From: Apostichopus japonicus
Taxonomy: Eukaryota > Echinodermata > Holothuroidea > Aspidochirotida > Stichopodidae
Length of the DNA stretch: 64,000 bases
NCBI RefSeq assembly: GCF_037975245.1
Contig: NC_092572.1
Location: 4,069,501 to 4,133,500 of the forward strand
Reading direction: 5' to 3'
The notes under the pieces were generated by a model that saw only the letters and a list, made by a program, of their open reading frames with translations, did not search any database and had not been told where the DNA came from. Below, piece after piece: positions 54,201 to 63,763 of the stretch (its first letter is position 1; each line of letters starts with the position of its first letter). A program made the position numbers and the translations under genes.

Positions 54201-57200
54201 TATTCTAGAAAAGAAAAGAAAAAAGAAGAAACAAGAAAAAAAATAAAGCAAATCTTAATGTTTCCCCCTATAAATCTTGGGTTGGGAAGAGGTGTGTGTG
54301 CGTGCGTTTGTTTTGTATTCTGACCGAGGACTTGAACAAAAGAATTCCAGGTCCTCGGTTGTGATTTCTAAAGAATCACCACGTCCTCGGAAGAATTCTA
54401 TTGTATGGGGTATTGTTAAGGTTAGGGTACGTGGATTTGAACAATGGAAAATACAATGGGGTCCTTGGTCTAAATGTAATACAAACATGTATGTGTGTGT
54501 GTGTGGGGGGGGGGATGAGTGTGTTTGACTGTAAAATCAAACATAAAAGCAAACAGTGTGATTTAACAATCTCTGTCACAATTGAAATAGGGTTACAGAG
54601 TTGACAGAGCTGGTCATCGAGAATTTTCTTCTAACGTCGATTACGGATATTTTAGACATTTTTCGACCAATTATAGCCACTGATGGAAACATGTTCACTG
54701 GCACTGGACGGCAGAAATGCATCACGTTAAGATTAAAGATAGTTTGATATCATAGTGATTGATAATAACCAACTTTGAAAGTACCTCAGTGGTTTGAATT
54801 ATGTTCAATCTAGTGCAGTGTTAATGATGTCTTAAACAATGTTGTTTTCTTTTTCTATTTGAAAAATCATATCGATTGACGGAAGTATAATAAAGTGCCC
54901 TGTCTTTGGCTCTTTCCTTATATCTTGTAATACAGTTCCTTCACACAACCCAGTAATGGGACTCTTCAAAGCTAAACCGACATTACATTGTTTGTTCCAA
55001 TAATTCATTACATTTTATGGAAAGTAACTTCATAGTTTATACCAGAAGACCAAAAAAGAATGCAATTTAAAATGTTCCCAATGCATAAAAATGTTTGGTT
55101 TGCTTAACATTCACTTCACAGAAGTTACAAGAGGTGTTGAAAATGCTCAAACCTATTGGTATTGGGACAAACTTCAAACTTTACTTCACATAAGTTATGT
55201 GATGTTGAATATGCTCTAACCTATTGGTAGTGGGACAAACCTAAATTGGTAGTGGGACAAACTTCAAACTTTACTTCACATAAGTTACAAGTGATGTTGA
55301 ATATGCTCTAACCTATTGGTAGTGGGACAAACCTATTGGTAGTGGGACAAACTTCAAACTTGACTTCACATAAGTTACAAGTGGTGTTGAATATGCTCAA
55401 ACCTATTGGTAGTGGGACAAACTTCAAACTTGACTTCACATAAGTTACAAGTGGTGTTGAAAATGCTCAAACCTATTGGTAGTGTGACAAACTTCAACTA
55501 TTCCTCTGGTGGTCGACGACTCCGTCTCTTCCATCTCATAATAAATAGCGAGCTCTCCTGGCTGTTGTCAAGAAAGGAAAATATACTCAAAGAGTTTGAA
55601 ACATCAAACTGAATATATCAGGAATTATTTTCCATGATTTATGCTCAAATGTGACACTGTATAGGATAGTACATGTGTGACACCTACAAAGTAGTGGTAT
55701 AAAATATTTTGTAGTACATGCATGAGACATCTCAATGGTTGTAGCATGACAGCACATGCATGTGACAGTAGTGATTCTGGCATGAGAGTACATTCATGTC
55801 ACATTGCATGGTGACATAAGACAGTACATGCAACATCACAGTACATGCATGAGACATCTCAATGGTTGTAGCATGACAGTACAAGTATGTGACAGTACAA
55901 GTATGTCACAGTACATTCATGTCACAGTGCATGGTTGCTTTAGACAGTACATGCATTTGAGTTTTCCATGATTGTAGTGTGACACTAGAAACATGTGTAA
56001 AAGTAAGTTGGCCTGACGTTTCGATCCTAGCAGGATCTTCTTCAAAGGCTAAAAGTAGCAACATGTGACAGTACTAGCATGTGACAGTACATGGTTGTAC
56101 TTGCTTGTAATGTGACTTTGTTGAGCTGGCAGGTGACATTACGTGGTTTTAACCCACATTGTCCTTGTACGTCACACCTGTGTCACAGCTGACTGAGTTG
56201 CTACCACCTGTACAAATACTGTCAGTTTCATTAGGGATGGTTCTTACGTAAGCTGTCACAGATCTTTTGAAGGAAGTGTCACCTGGGGGTCATATGCAAC
56301 AATGCAGTTATAGTAATTCCATATGTGAGTGTGTCTTGTGAAGAGTGCACATAGGATGGTATCAAGTTTATGTATGATTTAGATGCTACAAACTGCCAAA
56401 CAGATGCGGTAGAACATGCAGTCCTCCCCCCCACCTTCTCCCCCTATCCCATCCTTTACCTTTTTCCTGAAGTAGTGGACCACCTGTAGGACATCAAATT
56501 TATGATCCTGGAAGAGCATGTCCCCAGCAACCAATAAAACATCATCCTCGATCTTTTTATTTCTGAGAACCAGGTCAAAGTCACCAACAGATCCGAGTCT
56601 ATGATAAAAAGAAAAAAAGAAAAGAATGGAATAGAAAAGAAAGGATACTACCAAATGCACTGGACACTGCCTGTCAGGCCAAATCCACATTCTGACTAAA
56701 TACCAGCGGATTTTGCCGTTTGTCAGTAGAAAAACAAAACACACAGCACATGGCTTCTTTGGCCAGTAGACAATTAAGAACATGCTTGCATTATTTCTGT
56801 ACACCTAACGTAAGCCCCCTGTTACTGCTTATTATCAGCAAATGTTATTGGGCTGCTCTCAAAAAGCCTTTACAATAGCTGACGTAATTATGATTATTAT
56901 TATGACTATACTGTAATATAGGAAAATGATGCTAGTGGGAGCTTCATTTCAGTCAGTAGATTATCTTAATTTAGTTTTTAGAAGCAATTTTTATTTTTAT
57001 TTTTAAAGTGGCTGAAATGGTGAAAATCTAGGCCTTACTATTATTGTTATTATAATTGTTGTTGTCATTATTATTATTGTTGTTATTATTATTGCACATA
57101 CATTCTCATTGCTCTTATATTTACCTGCCACTGTAAGTTGTAGTACCATCGTTGATTATGTTTTCCACTGGAAAGTCGTTTGCAGTTGCCCATCGTTCAA

Positions 57201-59671
57201 AATACTTGTACCTAAATTAAACCAAAAGGATAATACAAATAATACCAAGGAGATGCATAATACATGTAAAAATAAAGTATAATCATGGGTCTTTGAAAAA
57301 AAAAAATTCAATATTATTTAGACAGGATGAATCCAAGAGAAATAATCCAGAGTGCATAACTTTTCAATGACTTTAAAATATTTATTTGATCTCCTTTAAT
57401 GCACAAACTGGGCTTTCATATGAAAAACTACAAAATGAAATGTTCTCAGCTCTGCCAAAATTCCCAAACTGGCTAAAAAGAACCAAATTTCAAGACTTCA
57501 TTGACTGCAACCACAGGAAGATTGTCTCCTCACAGGGGCAGAAGACTGCTAAATTTGACACATCACAATATCTGGAATTAATTTAAGTAGTCAGAATATA
57601 CCGAAAAGAATTTTAAAAAGTCCTATTAACAATGTTTTTTGCGTGGTAATATTTTAAGGCAACAAAGATGACCTTACATTTAGTTAAACATTAAATTTTA
57701 CTTGATAATACTTTGTACTTACTTGTCAGCATTTGTTACCAGGTAGACCTCATTAAACACTTGTCGTCTGTAAGACAGTAACAAAAAATGAACAATGAAA
57801 TTCATATATATAATAATAACTCAAGATTAAACACAGGAAATGCCATCATAATTCAAACTCTTTCTGCAGTTTCAAGACAATTGTCTCAAAATAGTTTCCC
57901 AAGGAAAGGATCTATAGGAGCCTCTGGGTCATGAGATGTGACAGGAAAGATTATAAAAATAAGAATTTAGTATCCTATATTTAGGTTTTAGAGTTTTCAT
58001 AGTAGTCAACAGTTAGATAATTATAACACAAAGCCTGCTGTAGAGTTGTAGGAAGTTATGTTTAGTACTAACAATAACCTGTATTTTGAACTTACATTTA
58101 TTTGGAGACAAAATATAAACAAATGGATCTTAATATTAATACAAATTGGAGGACCAGTTATAACAATATATAATGTGTGTAATTTTGATACAAATGACAA
58201 AGTTCATACGTATTTACGGCTGCCCACCAAAAGTCAAGCAACTTCTTGCCACCAACACCTGGTAAGAGAGCTTTTGGTACTCCTTCCAGATTAGAATACC
58301 TTCCAGAGGCTTCATTCTATCACAAGTGGAGAGAAATGGAAAATGGAAAATAAGTTAAAGGTTAAGTTTACAGAAGATGTGTCAGTACTAACTTGAAGCA
58401 TATGACAGTTGAACATGAGTTGCTTAGTATTTGCTTTTCACAGAGATGTGCTGAACAGTCATTTAATCTTCCAGTGTTAGTAAATAAGAAAAGCTGACAT
58501 TACTTGCACTGGGCCTAGCCTATCTGGGTAAGGGAAGACCTAGTAGCCTAGGTCTACTGAATAATGCTATCAAGCACATGATATTGTACCTATTGCAACC
58601 CCTGTCCACCTAAATTTCCTTCATGTATAGTATTATGTGGCATTGTGGGTATTCGCATGGCATCTGGGCAAATAACAATGTATACCACATAGCGACACTC
58701 TATGTCGGGCAGTTAACCAATCAGAGTGCAGAGCTTATAAGGTGCAGATTAACACAATTTCCACTCTCCTTCCAAGCAGTTAGGGTTCAACGCGATTGTT
58801 ATTCACTTTAAATTTTTGAAACTGTAGGGTGACTAATGAAGTTTCACAATGTTCTATCCAACACAACACTTGGCATCTTTTGGGACAATATTAGATGAAC
58901 CACATTTCAAACATTACAGTGATGAGAATTCACTCACGTAAGTTTAGGTGCCATTTCAATAACCGCCTCTGTCCACTAGCTCTAGTCTTATAATCTGCAT
59001 GTGAAAATAACAAATTAATGATTCTATCTGTAGAACTTGAAGTTTTATGAACATGTGGCTTTCAACATACAGTTCTATTTTTGTTCATGTTATTCCGTCA
59101 GCAGAGGGGCGAACATCATTGGCAGGGCACCATATCTGCTGGGTGAATATTATGTTGCACTTCCTTATTCCCCAGGCAGCCGGAGGATAGAGCAAGGTTG
59201 GTCCTTATTGTTATTCATGCTACAGATACAGGGAATAGGACGATGCCTTTCCTTATTCATCCTGCCAGATGTGCCAATCATGCCAATAAGCAACTTTTGG
59301 CTTGGTCTGATATATATTCAAAATCTAGGCTCCTAAGCCTAAGTGTGCCTAATGCCTACCTTAGTGGCTGAGTAACATACTGCTGAGCACTACAAGGCCT
59401 AGCCCAAGGTCACTTGTAACATCAGGTTAAACCTACCAGTATATATAATACTAGGGGGGCCTAAGTATTATATACTGGTAGGTATAGCCTAATAATACAA
59501 GTGCCTGATGTGGCCTAGCCTAGGTACTGTAAATTGAGAATTATGTATAGGCTACTCCTAGTCCTATAGATGCCTAGGTCTAACTCTTCTTAGCTTAATA
59601 ATTAGTTTACCAACCTTTATTTCACATTCTAAGTGTTTTCCGTGGCCTGCTACAAGTATGACACATATCAT
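42264..59671 (-). CDS. Nucleotidyltransferase-glucuronokinase fusion protein, 19 coding exons, complete
   Basis: Nineteen exons with GT-AG junctions and matching phases join into 1,875 nt, coding 624 residues and a TAG stop at 42266-42264. Residues 1 to about 255 are a sugar-1-phosphate nucleotidyltransferase-like domain (LVAGHG at 6-11, GVPKALLP at 31-38, VAGDMLF at 122-128). Residues from about 284 are a GHMP kinase with GLAGSSAIV at 391-399, NPSDSGK at 487-493 and FPGSGGA at 574-580, the pattern of glucuronokinase (D-glucuronate + ATP to glucuronate 1-phosphate). The inference is a cytosolic two-domain enzyme that phosphorylates glucuronate and perhaps couples it to a nucleotide. No signal peptide or membrane segment is visible. 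The start was chosen because the ATG at 59671 leads directly into the beta-strand and glycine loop of the fold. An oddity is that the loop reads GHGKHLE where the general signature is GxGTRL, so the nucleotidyltransferase may be altered. Substrates are inferred from family membership. Confidence 0.92.
42807..43014. repeat. 104-bp tandem duplication in intron 18
   Basis: Two consecutive copies begin TAAAAGATATAA and share GGAAAGCTAAGCAAATTT and CGCATTTCAAGGACAAATAA with a few substitutions. It lies between exons 18 and 19 of the fusion gene. Confidence 0.85.
43700..43816 (+). mobile_element. LINE 3' fragment (end of reverse-transcriptase ORF), antisense in an intron
   Basis: The plus frame reads GPKLWNALPTNIR, then FKTPIKTYVLHK and a TAG stop, the characteristic C-terminal tail of non-LTR reverse transcriptases (CR1/L2/jockey-like). 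It is followed by a LINE-style 3' tail and a short TATC microsatellite around 43924-43940. Only the last 39 codons remain. It lies between exons 17 and 18 of the minus-strand gene, in the opposite orientation. Confidence 0.75.
44137..44482. mobile_element. Possible MITE with GTAGCGCCACCACTG end, inside the last large intron
   Basis: The right end, GTAGCGCCACCACTG, resembles a common hAT-type terminus and the left begins CAGTGGCC. The interior contains G-rich tracts with repeated GGGGCAACT motifs and GGGGAAAATTTCCCC. The flanking target duplication is unconvincing (5 of 8), so the boundaries are uncertain. Confidence 0.35.
45220..45378. repeat. Short tandem repeat, about 19 bp, GATGTAATTAGCTGAATCT
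   Basis: About eight imperfect copies with AATTAGCTGA or AATGAGCTGA cores lie in the intron between exons 17 and 18. The palindromic AGCT core recurs at regular spacing. Confidence 0.75.
47965..48040 (+). mobile_element. tRNA-Thr(TGT)-like SINE head in an intron
   Basis: GATAGCTCAGTAGGTGGAG is a good A-box. The next arm has loop CTTGTAA, with a TGT anticodon position and 4 of 5 stem pairs, and GGTTAAATCC is a weakened B-box. The acceptor stem does not close. It lies between exons 13 and 14 of the fusion gene, antisense to it. Confidence 0.6.
48773..48831 (+). repeat. 59-bp dispersed repeat with ATCCTAGCAGGAT palindrome, copy 1
   Basis: GTGTAAAAGTAAGTTGGCC, GACGTTTC, ATCCTAGCAGGATCTTCTTC and AGGCTAAA occur here and at 55995-56053 with two or three mismatches. 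The rest of the surroundings differ. It lies in the intron between exons 12 and 13 and is followed by a 300-bp purine-rich tract. Confidence 0.85.
49558..49618. repeat. Dispersed element with GCTCAAAGCGCTTTACA, copy 2
   Basis: AATAATAAGTAATATTTATA, then TAGCACATAATCAGCAAAGC and CGCTCAAAGCGCTTTACAAA parallel the sequence at 13429-13500. It is a short copy within the intron between exons 12 and 13. Confidence 0.6.
49725..50020. repeat. Second copy of the ATGCAAAT-motif dispersed repeat
   Basis: Shares TGTAAAAGATTCTTT, the GCATACACAGCTTGGTCGTT-type segment, GCAGGGAGTCATTATGTTTA, TATAGGTCTTGGGTTA and the TCAATTGAAACTATAT end with 36440-37050, collinear but diverged. It lies in the intron between exons 12 and 13. 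Confidence 0.6.
53541..53985. repeat. 111-bp tandem repeat, 4 copies, derived from the exon 7 / intron 7 boundary
   Basis: Each unit runs through AAACACCATATGCTCTTC, CATAAAACAGCCAATGG and TAGATGAAGTGGGGATTACC. On the minus strand the last part matches the end of exon 7 and its intron start. The exon has AAAGTATATG followed by GTAGGG, while the units have AAATTATTTG followed by ATAGGG, so the donor GT is lost in the clean units. More degenerate relatives extend left to about 53270. The array directly abuts the true donor at 53985. Confidence 0.85.
55110..55500. repeat. 70-bp tandem repeat, about 5 copies, derived from the exon 6 / intron 6 boundary
   Basis: The unit contains ACCTATTGGTAGTGGGACAA, ACTTCAAACTTGACTTCACA and TAAGTTACAAGTGGTGTTGA. 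Its first ~27 bp correspond, on the minus strand, to the last bases of exon 6 including the AATAG/GTTTGA donor, so the intron carries several copies of the real 5' splice site. Two partial 20-bp-level duplications (near 55236 and 55318) make the array irregular. Confidence 0.85.
55640..56110. repeat. Degenerate short repeats around ACAGTACATGCATGTGAC
   Basis: Intron 5 of the fusion gene holds many irregular copies of an ACATGCATG-containing motif and a longer duplication (GAGACATCTCAATGGTTGTA at about 55724 and 55853). It is interrupted near the end by the 59-bp dispersed repeat. Confidence 0.65.
55995..56053 (+). repeat. 59-bp dispersed repeat with ATCCTAGCAGGAT palindrome, copy 2
   Basis: Near-identical to 48773-48831; here the core is GACGTTTCGATCCTAGCAGG. 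It sits within the CATGCATG-rich repeat of intron 5. Confidence 0.85.
59431..59483. other. Strong hairpin in intron 1 of the fusion gene
   Basis: ACCTACCAGTATATATAATA pairs with TATTATATACTGGTAGGT around a G-rich loop, with a single TA-repeat difference. Flanking AACATCAGG and CCTGATGT extend a looser inverted structure, so it may be a small fold-back element. Confidence 0.7.
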
Positions 59672-60193
59672 ATTCCTGCTAAGTTGATGTGGACGTGAAA
59701 CGTTTCAGTTGGTACACTACGTCGTTCCCGTTTCATTTATATTTTCAAATTTCGGTAGCAATATTAATGTGTCACACCCTTGCACATGTCTTTATGTCTT
59801 ATGTGACTATTTTCAACGATGTACGTCCTTCCCAAAATAAGGTTCCACTTTAGTAACGCTTTATGACGCATATTGTAGCTATTGGGTTAGTGAATAAGTC
59901 ATTATGAAACGAATTGTGTAGGACTTTAAACCCAAGATGGACTTTCTATCAATAATTAGTGCATATAAGATGTTAAAGTGAAAATAAAAATTGAAAATAT
60001 TGATATAAACACAAATATTTGTATTTTTCGGGCCCAACTAACCACAAAGAAATGTAATTCAACGTTGTCTATTTATGTTACATAGTGGAAGCGTATGTTT
60101 CTGTTGACCTTGGAGACTAGCTTCCCTCGACTGTTTGGTCAGTTCAACTGTACATTTTCAGCCAGCGTAAAAGTATCATTCTTGATAGCAGAG
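59672..60193. promoter_or_regulatory. Putative bidirectional promoter between the fusion gene and TTC12
   Basis: The two start codons face away from each other and are 522 bp apart, so both 5' UTRs and any promoter must fit here unless upstream non-coding exons exist. The interval has no other gene or recognisable transposon. I see no TATA box placed convincingly for either gene and no RFX X-box in the interval. Transcription starts cannot be placed from sequence alone. Confidence 0.5.
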
Positions 60194-63100
60194 ATGGATG
60201 ATAACCACGAGAAAGAAGACATGGAAGAGTTTCTTCGTAAAGTAGATCGACTAGGTATGAATAGGCAAAAATTACTTTTCAAATCGTTTTGAGTTTTCTT
60301 AGGAAGTACCAGCGAAGGCATATCGCATAGTGCATTAGCGAACGAACCGAATCCGCGAAATGTAAACAACGCGCGGTATATTACTGGGCAAACCTTGAAA
60401 TAGTTTACCGAAAACTGATTGCTGGAATAAACTTAAAATTTTTATTTTGATACTTTATAATGTTCTGTTATTTCTGATTTCTGTTTCTGTTAAAAACTTG
60501 TTTAAAACCCCTCTCGGGAATCACAACGAGGATGTTGGTACGCAGCGCAGCAAGGATTGCTTATTCCAGTCTTCAGTTCTATAGTCCTAGGATAGAAACT
60601 ATACTGAAAAGCACAATGATTATGTGGAATTTGAGTATAACGGCCACGTCTCCCTGGTTTCAAAAAGGGATTACTCTCGTTTGGGACTGCAACTAGGCCA
60701 TGATTAATTTGATAAAAAAGCATGAGTGTGGCCCTTTACCTTCTTTAATGAGGGGTTCCCATTTCAAAGTCTTCAAGATCTCAGTGGCGCTGGATTGCCT
60801 ACGGAAATCATGAGTTACAAAACGATACGTTTTTTGGTTGTCAGAAGAGCACAAGTTACTTTTCAGGAATGTGAGGATTTTACCCTTCTTGGCTAACTTT
60901 AAAGAAATCAAAGATGCCTTTTCTCAAATTATGCATAGGCATAGGTCTAATCATATTTCAAAATTTCTTATAACTTACCATCAAGGTCAACAGGTCACTA
61001 GAATTTAATCCTGGTATACCCAATGTTTATTCTCCATATTTAAACAGAAGCAATTGTGAATGGAAAAGAGAGTGAAGAGGATCTGAAGGAGAAAGAGGGA
61101 GTTAACAGAACAGTAATAAACAAAGATGCCTTTAAAAATGAGCCCACATCAGCCTCTGTGAGTATCTCAGTAAAATTGGCAAGAAATAATTGCCATAATG
61201 TTCTATTTTGTACAAAGAATGCCATATTTAATAGACCTTCTTCCTACTTGTCCACATCAATCTCGAAGTCTGTTGGCAAACATTACAGTATTTTGTGAGA
61301 AATGAGCAGAAAGTTTGAAGACACAATACACATTTATTCAGCCACTTTCTGTCCACTTTCACTACAGTACAGTATCTTTAGGACTTCAAAATACTATGAT
61401 CCCATGTTAAGTTTTCTAGAATACAAGATAAATTTAAAAGTAATGTTGGTTTCAAAGTCTGGCATAATCAGTCTTACATATTTTTTTTTTTCTTAGGGAG
61501 TGAAAACAGTCACAAATCAAGGTTAGTGTTCCACTTATATGATAATTTATGTTGATAACTCATTATTCATGCATTTTGATGGCCTTACAACATTTGCATA
61601 GCAGATGAACCTAGCTTAGCCTATTTTACATGTAAAAGGAATGAGGCAGCTAAGTTTTTCTTTCGCTAAATATGTGATATGTTTAATTTCCTTCCTAGGA
61701 TATTTCCTACTGAAATCCTGTATTTCCTCCATATTTCCAAATGTTGCCAAATTCAGGTACTTTATGAGTTAATTTAGATTTTTACAGTTTTAGTTTTAAT
61801 GGGGAAAATTAAGAAGTCGATTGTCTGCAAATTTTGCTTGATCATATCTGCTTCTTTCTTATATACAGTAGCTAATTTTGTTATGATATGTTTAAGTAGA
61901 TCAAAAGAGCCAATGCTGGAACCCTAATTTAGTACTTCTCTAACCATAGGTGTAAATTTTTCATTGTTCTAAAACTGATGACAACATCAAACTATGATTG
62001 TTTTGCAACATTTGACTTTGACCTTGATCCACACTTTTTTTTCTCTTCAGAGGGCTTTCTGAAGAGTATAGAGGCCGATGCAGCAGAAAGAGCTGCGAGG
62101 AGGAAGACCAAGACTAAAATGGCGACCAAACTGAAAGAGGAAGGTAACGTGGCTTTTAAAGAGGGCGACTACGAAACCGCTGTAAGGCTGTATTCCGAGG
62201 GACTGACGCATCTGAAGGACATGTTGGTACTTTATACAAACCGTGCACAGGTAAGAGAAACAGGTTGTAGATTGCCTCAACCCTCCTCTGCTGAAAGGGG
62301 ACAAAATGATAGGATCCATTTTGTGGTAAATTTATCTATTCCTACTTGCTTCTTCTCCTCATCTTTTTACTCCTACAGTCCTCATTTTGTTTCATTTTCA
62401 AACATATAGCCTAGTAGTCAAAGTAGAGATAATGATGTGACTTAGCTTTGAGAATCCTGCTAAGAAACAAACAGTTCTGCCAAGAAGCAAAAGCAGTACA
62501 ATAGAACCATTCTACAATGGCAGAAATGTCGAATCAGTCACAAAGTTAAAATTATTTTTAAAATTTTTAAAGTTAAAATTTTTAAAGTTAAAATTAAAGA
62601 AACTTCAGCCAGAATGTAACATTATTCTACTATATCATTAATTTTTGTTGGACCACAAAAAGTTCACAAACAGGGTATGGCTTATTTCCTAACTATAAGT
62701 GAAAAGCAGTTTTGGTTTTTGTTTTCTGAATTCTTTTCAAGTAATACAGAAAAACTGTTGTTTAATTTGAGAATCATAAATGTATTAAACCCCAATTCAG
62801 CTTTCAAGCTTGATTTGAGAGCCAACAGTGTTCCAAAACTGCAGTTTGAGCCGTTCTTGTTTTGCATTTGTATGTGGTTTTAGTGATATATTTATTAAAC
62901 AATGTTATTGTTGACAAATATTTCTGTTTCTACAGTTTAAACTGGATAGTTCTGCAAAGGGGAGGAGATGAAAGGTAGTGTCGGGATGTACACTAGTGAT
63001 GTATAAACTTAACACTGATACACAGAAACATCTCTTCTTTTTTCTTCTTTCTTGGTGAAGGCATATCTACATCTACAGAAGTATACAGAAGCCATCGCTG

Positions 63101-63253
63101 ACTGTGAGACTGCTTTATTATTAGATCCAACCTTCACGAAAGCTTTTGTCCATAAGGGGAGGGCTCTTGTGGCACAGAAACAATATGACCAAGCCATCCT
63201 CATATTCTCTGAAATCATTAAACACAATCCAAAGCAAGAAAAAATAGCAAAAG
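60194..63253 (+). CDS. TTC12: TTC12, tetratricopeptide repeat protein, 5' part (first five coding exons; continues past the window)
   Basis: Coding exons 60194-60254, 61048-61157, 61497-61521, 62051-62250 and 63061-63253 join in phase (1, 0, 1, 0, 1). The predicted N-terminus, [14 protein letters not shown], resembles the start of vertebrate TTC12. Exon 4 encodes a basic helix followed by the first TPR ([16 protein letters not shown], then LYTNRAQ), and exon 5 the next repeats ([20 protein letters not shown], then [11 protein letters not shown]). In vertebrates TTC12 is a cytoplasmic factor needed for assembly of axonemal dynein arms; TPRs bind partner proteins. The ATG at 60194 was preferred over an in-frame ATG at 60095 because family homology begins there. 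A segment that vertebrate proteins have between exons 1 and 2 was not found, so a short exon may be missed or absent. The C-terminal part lies outside the window. Confidence 0.92.
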
Positions 63254-63399
63254 GTAAGAAAAGACATGATTATAACTTACAAGGGATAGATTGTTAATTT
63301 AATTATTACTGTCCTTTTTTTTTTTCTCTCGCACAAGCCAATATTGATTATCGTTCATAATGTACTAAGTATGGAAGAGAGTTTAATTGGGCTAGTGTA

Positions 63400-63540
63400 T
63401 GTATTCTACAACTGAATACAAGTAAGTACTTCTACAACTGAAGAAAAGTAATTACTTCTACAACTGAATACAAGTAAGTACTTCTACAACTGAATACTAA
63501 GTACTTCTACAACTGAATACAATTAAGTACTTCATTCAAG
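63400..63540. repeat. 26-bp tandem repeat in TTC12 intron
   Basis: Five imperfect copies of CTTCTACAACTGAATACAAG plus TAAGTA follow coding exon 5. One copy is shortened. Many AAGTAAGTAC segments look like splice donors but no exon is apparent. Confidence 0.8.
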
Positions 63541-63750
63541 CTTCAGGGAGGATTAACAGATTACAGGGCCACTTTATCCTTCACTTTATCTCTTAAGGAT
63601 ATCTTACTTTTCTTGTCTTTGCTTGGCAATTTTTTATCCTTTTCAGACCATCAATGTAACACAAAGAGAGCATAAAAGGGCCTGTACACATCATTATTAG
63701 GCAGCTAACCCTGATTACATCATACTTACAGGGTGTTAAAGCAGCCTGCT

Positions 63751-63763
63751 GTTGCTAGGCAAC
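63751..63763. promoter_or_regulatory. RFX X-box-like site in a TTC12 intron
   Basis: GTTGCTAGGCAAC is a perfect inverted repeat of GTTGC around a 3-bp centre and fits the RFX half-site pattern (GTTGCY, one-base spacer, RGCAAC). RFX factors drive ciliary genes, and TTC12 is one in vertebrates. The site is about 500 bp into the intron after coding exon 5. Function is inferred. Confidence 0.4.

Larger units (their letters stand above)
52519..59671 (-). other. Exons 1-8 of the fusion gene: nucleotidyltransferase domain
   Basis: Coding exons in transcript order: 59671-59615, 58316-58210, 57767-57723, 57211-57125, 56598-56460, 55561-55473, 54142-53986, 52596-52519. Each is bounded by AG and GT on the minus strand and the phases join without a break. 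Landmarks are VFNEVYLVTNA (exon 3), YFERWATANDFP (exon 4), LLVAGDMLF (exon 5), RGIVEV (exon 6) and ITKFYEKP plus SRLASVVFYCF (exon 7). These are the order and spacing of the Rossmann-like nucleotidyltransferase fold of sugar-nucleotide pyrophosphorylases. The exon 6 donor lies at AATAG before GTTTGA, and the exon 7 donor at TATATG before GTAGGG. Both donors are followed in the intron by tandem copies of themselves, described separately. Intron 1 holds a strong hairpin. Confidence 0.9.

Noticed and set aside
60305-60362. Possible extra TTC12 exon after TTCTTAG
   Set aside because: It could be spliced from exon 1 and has a GT after it, but its end phase does not fit the next exon and the translation resembles no TTC12 segment.
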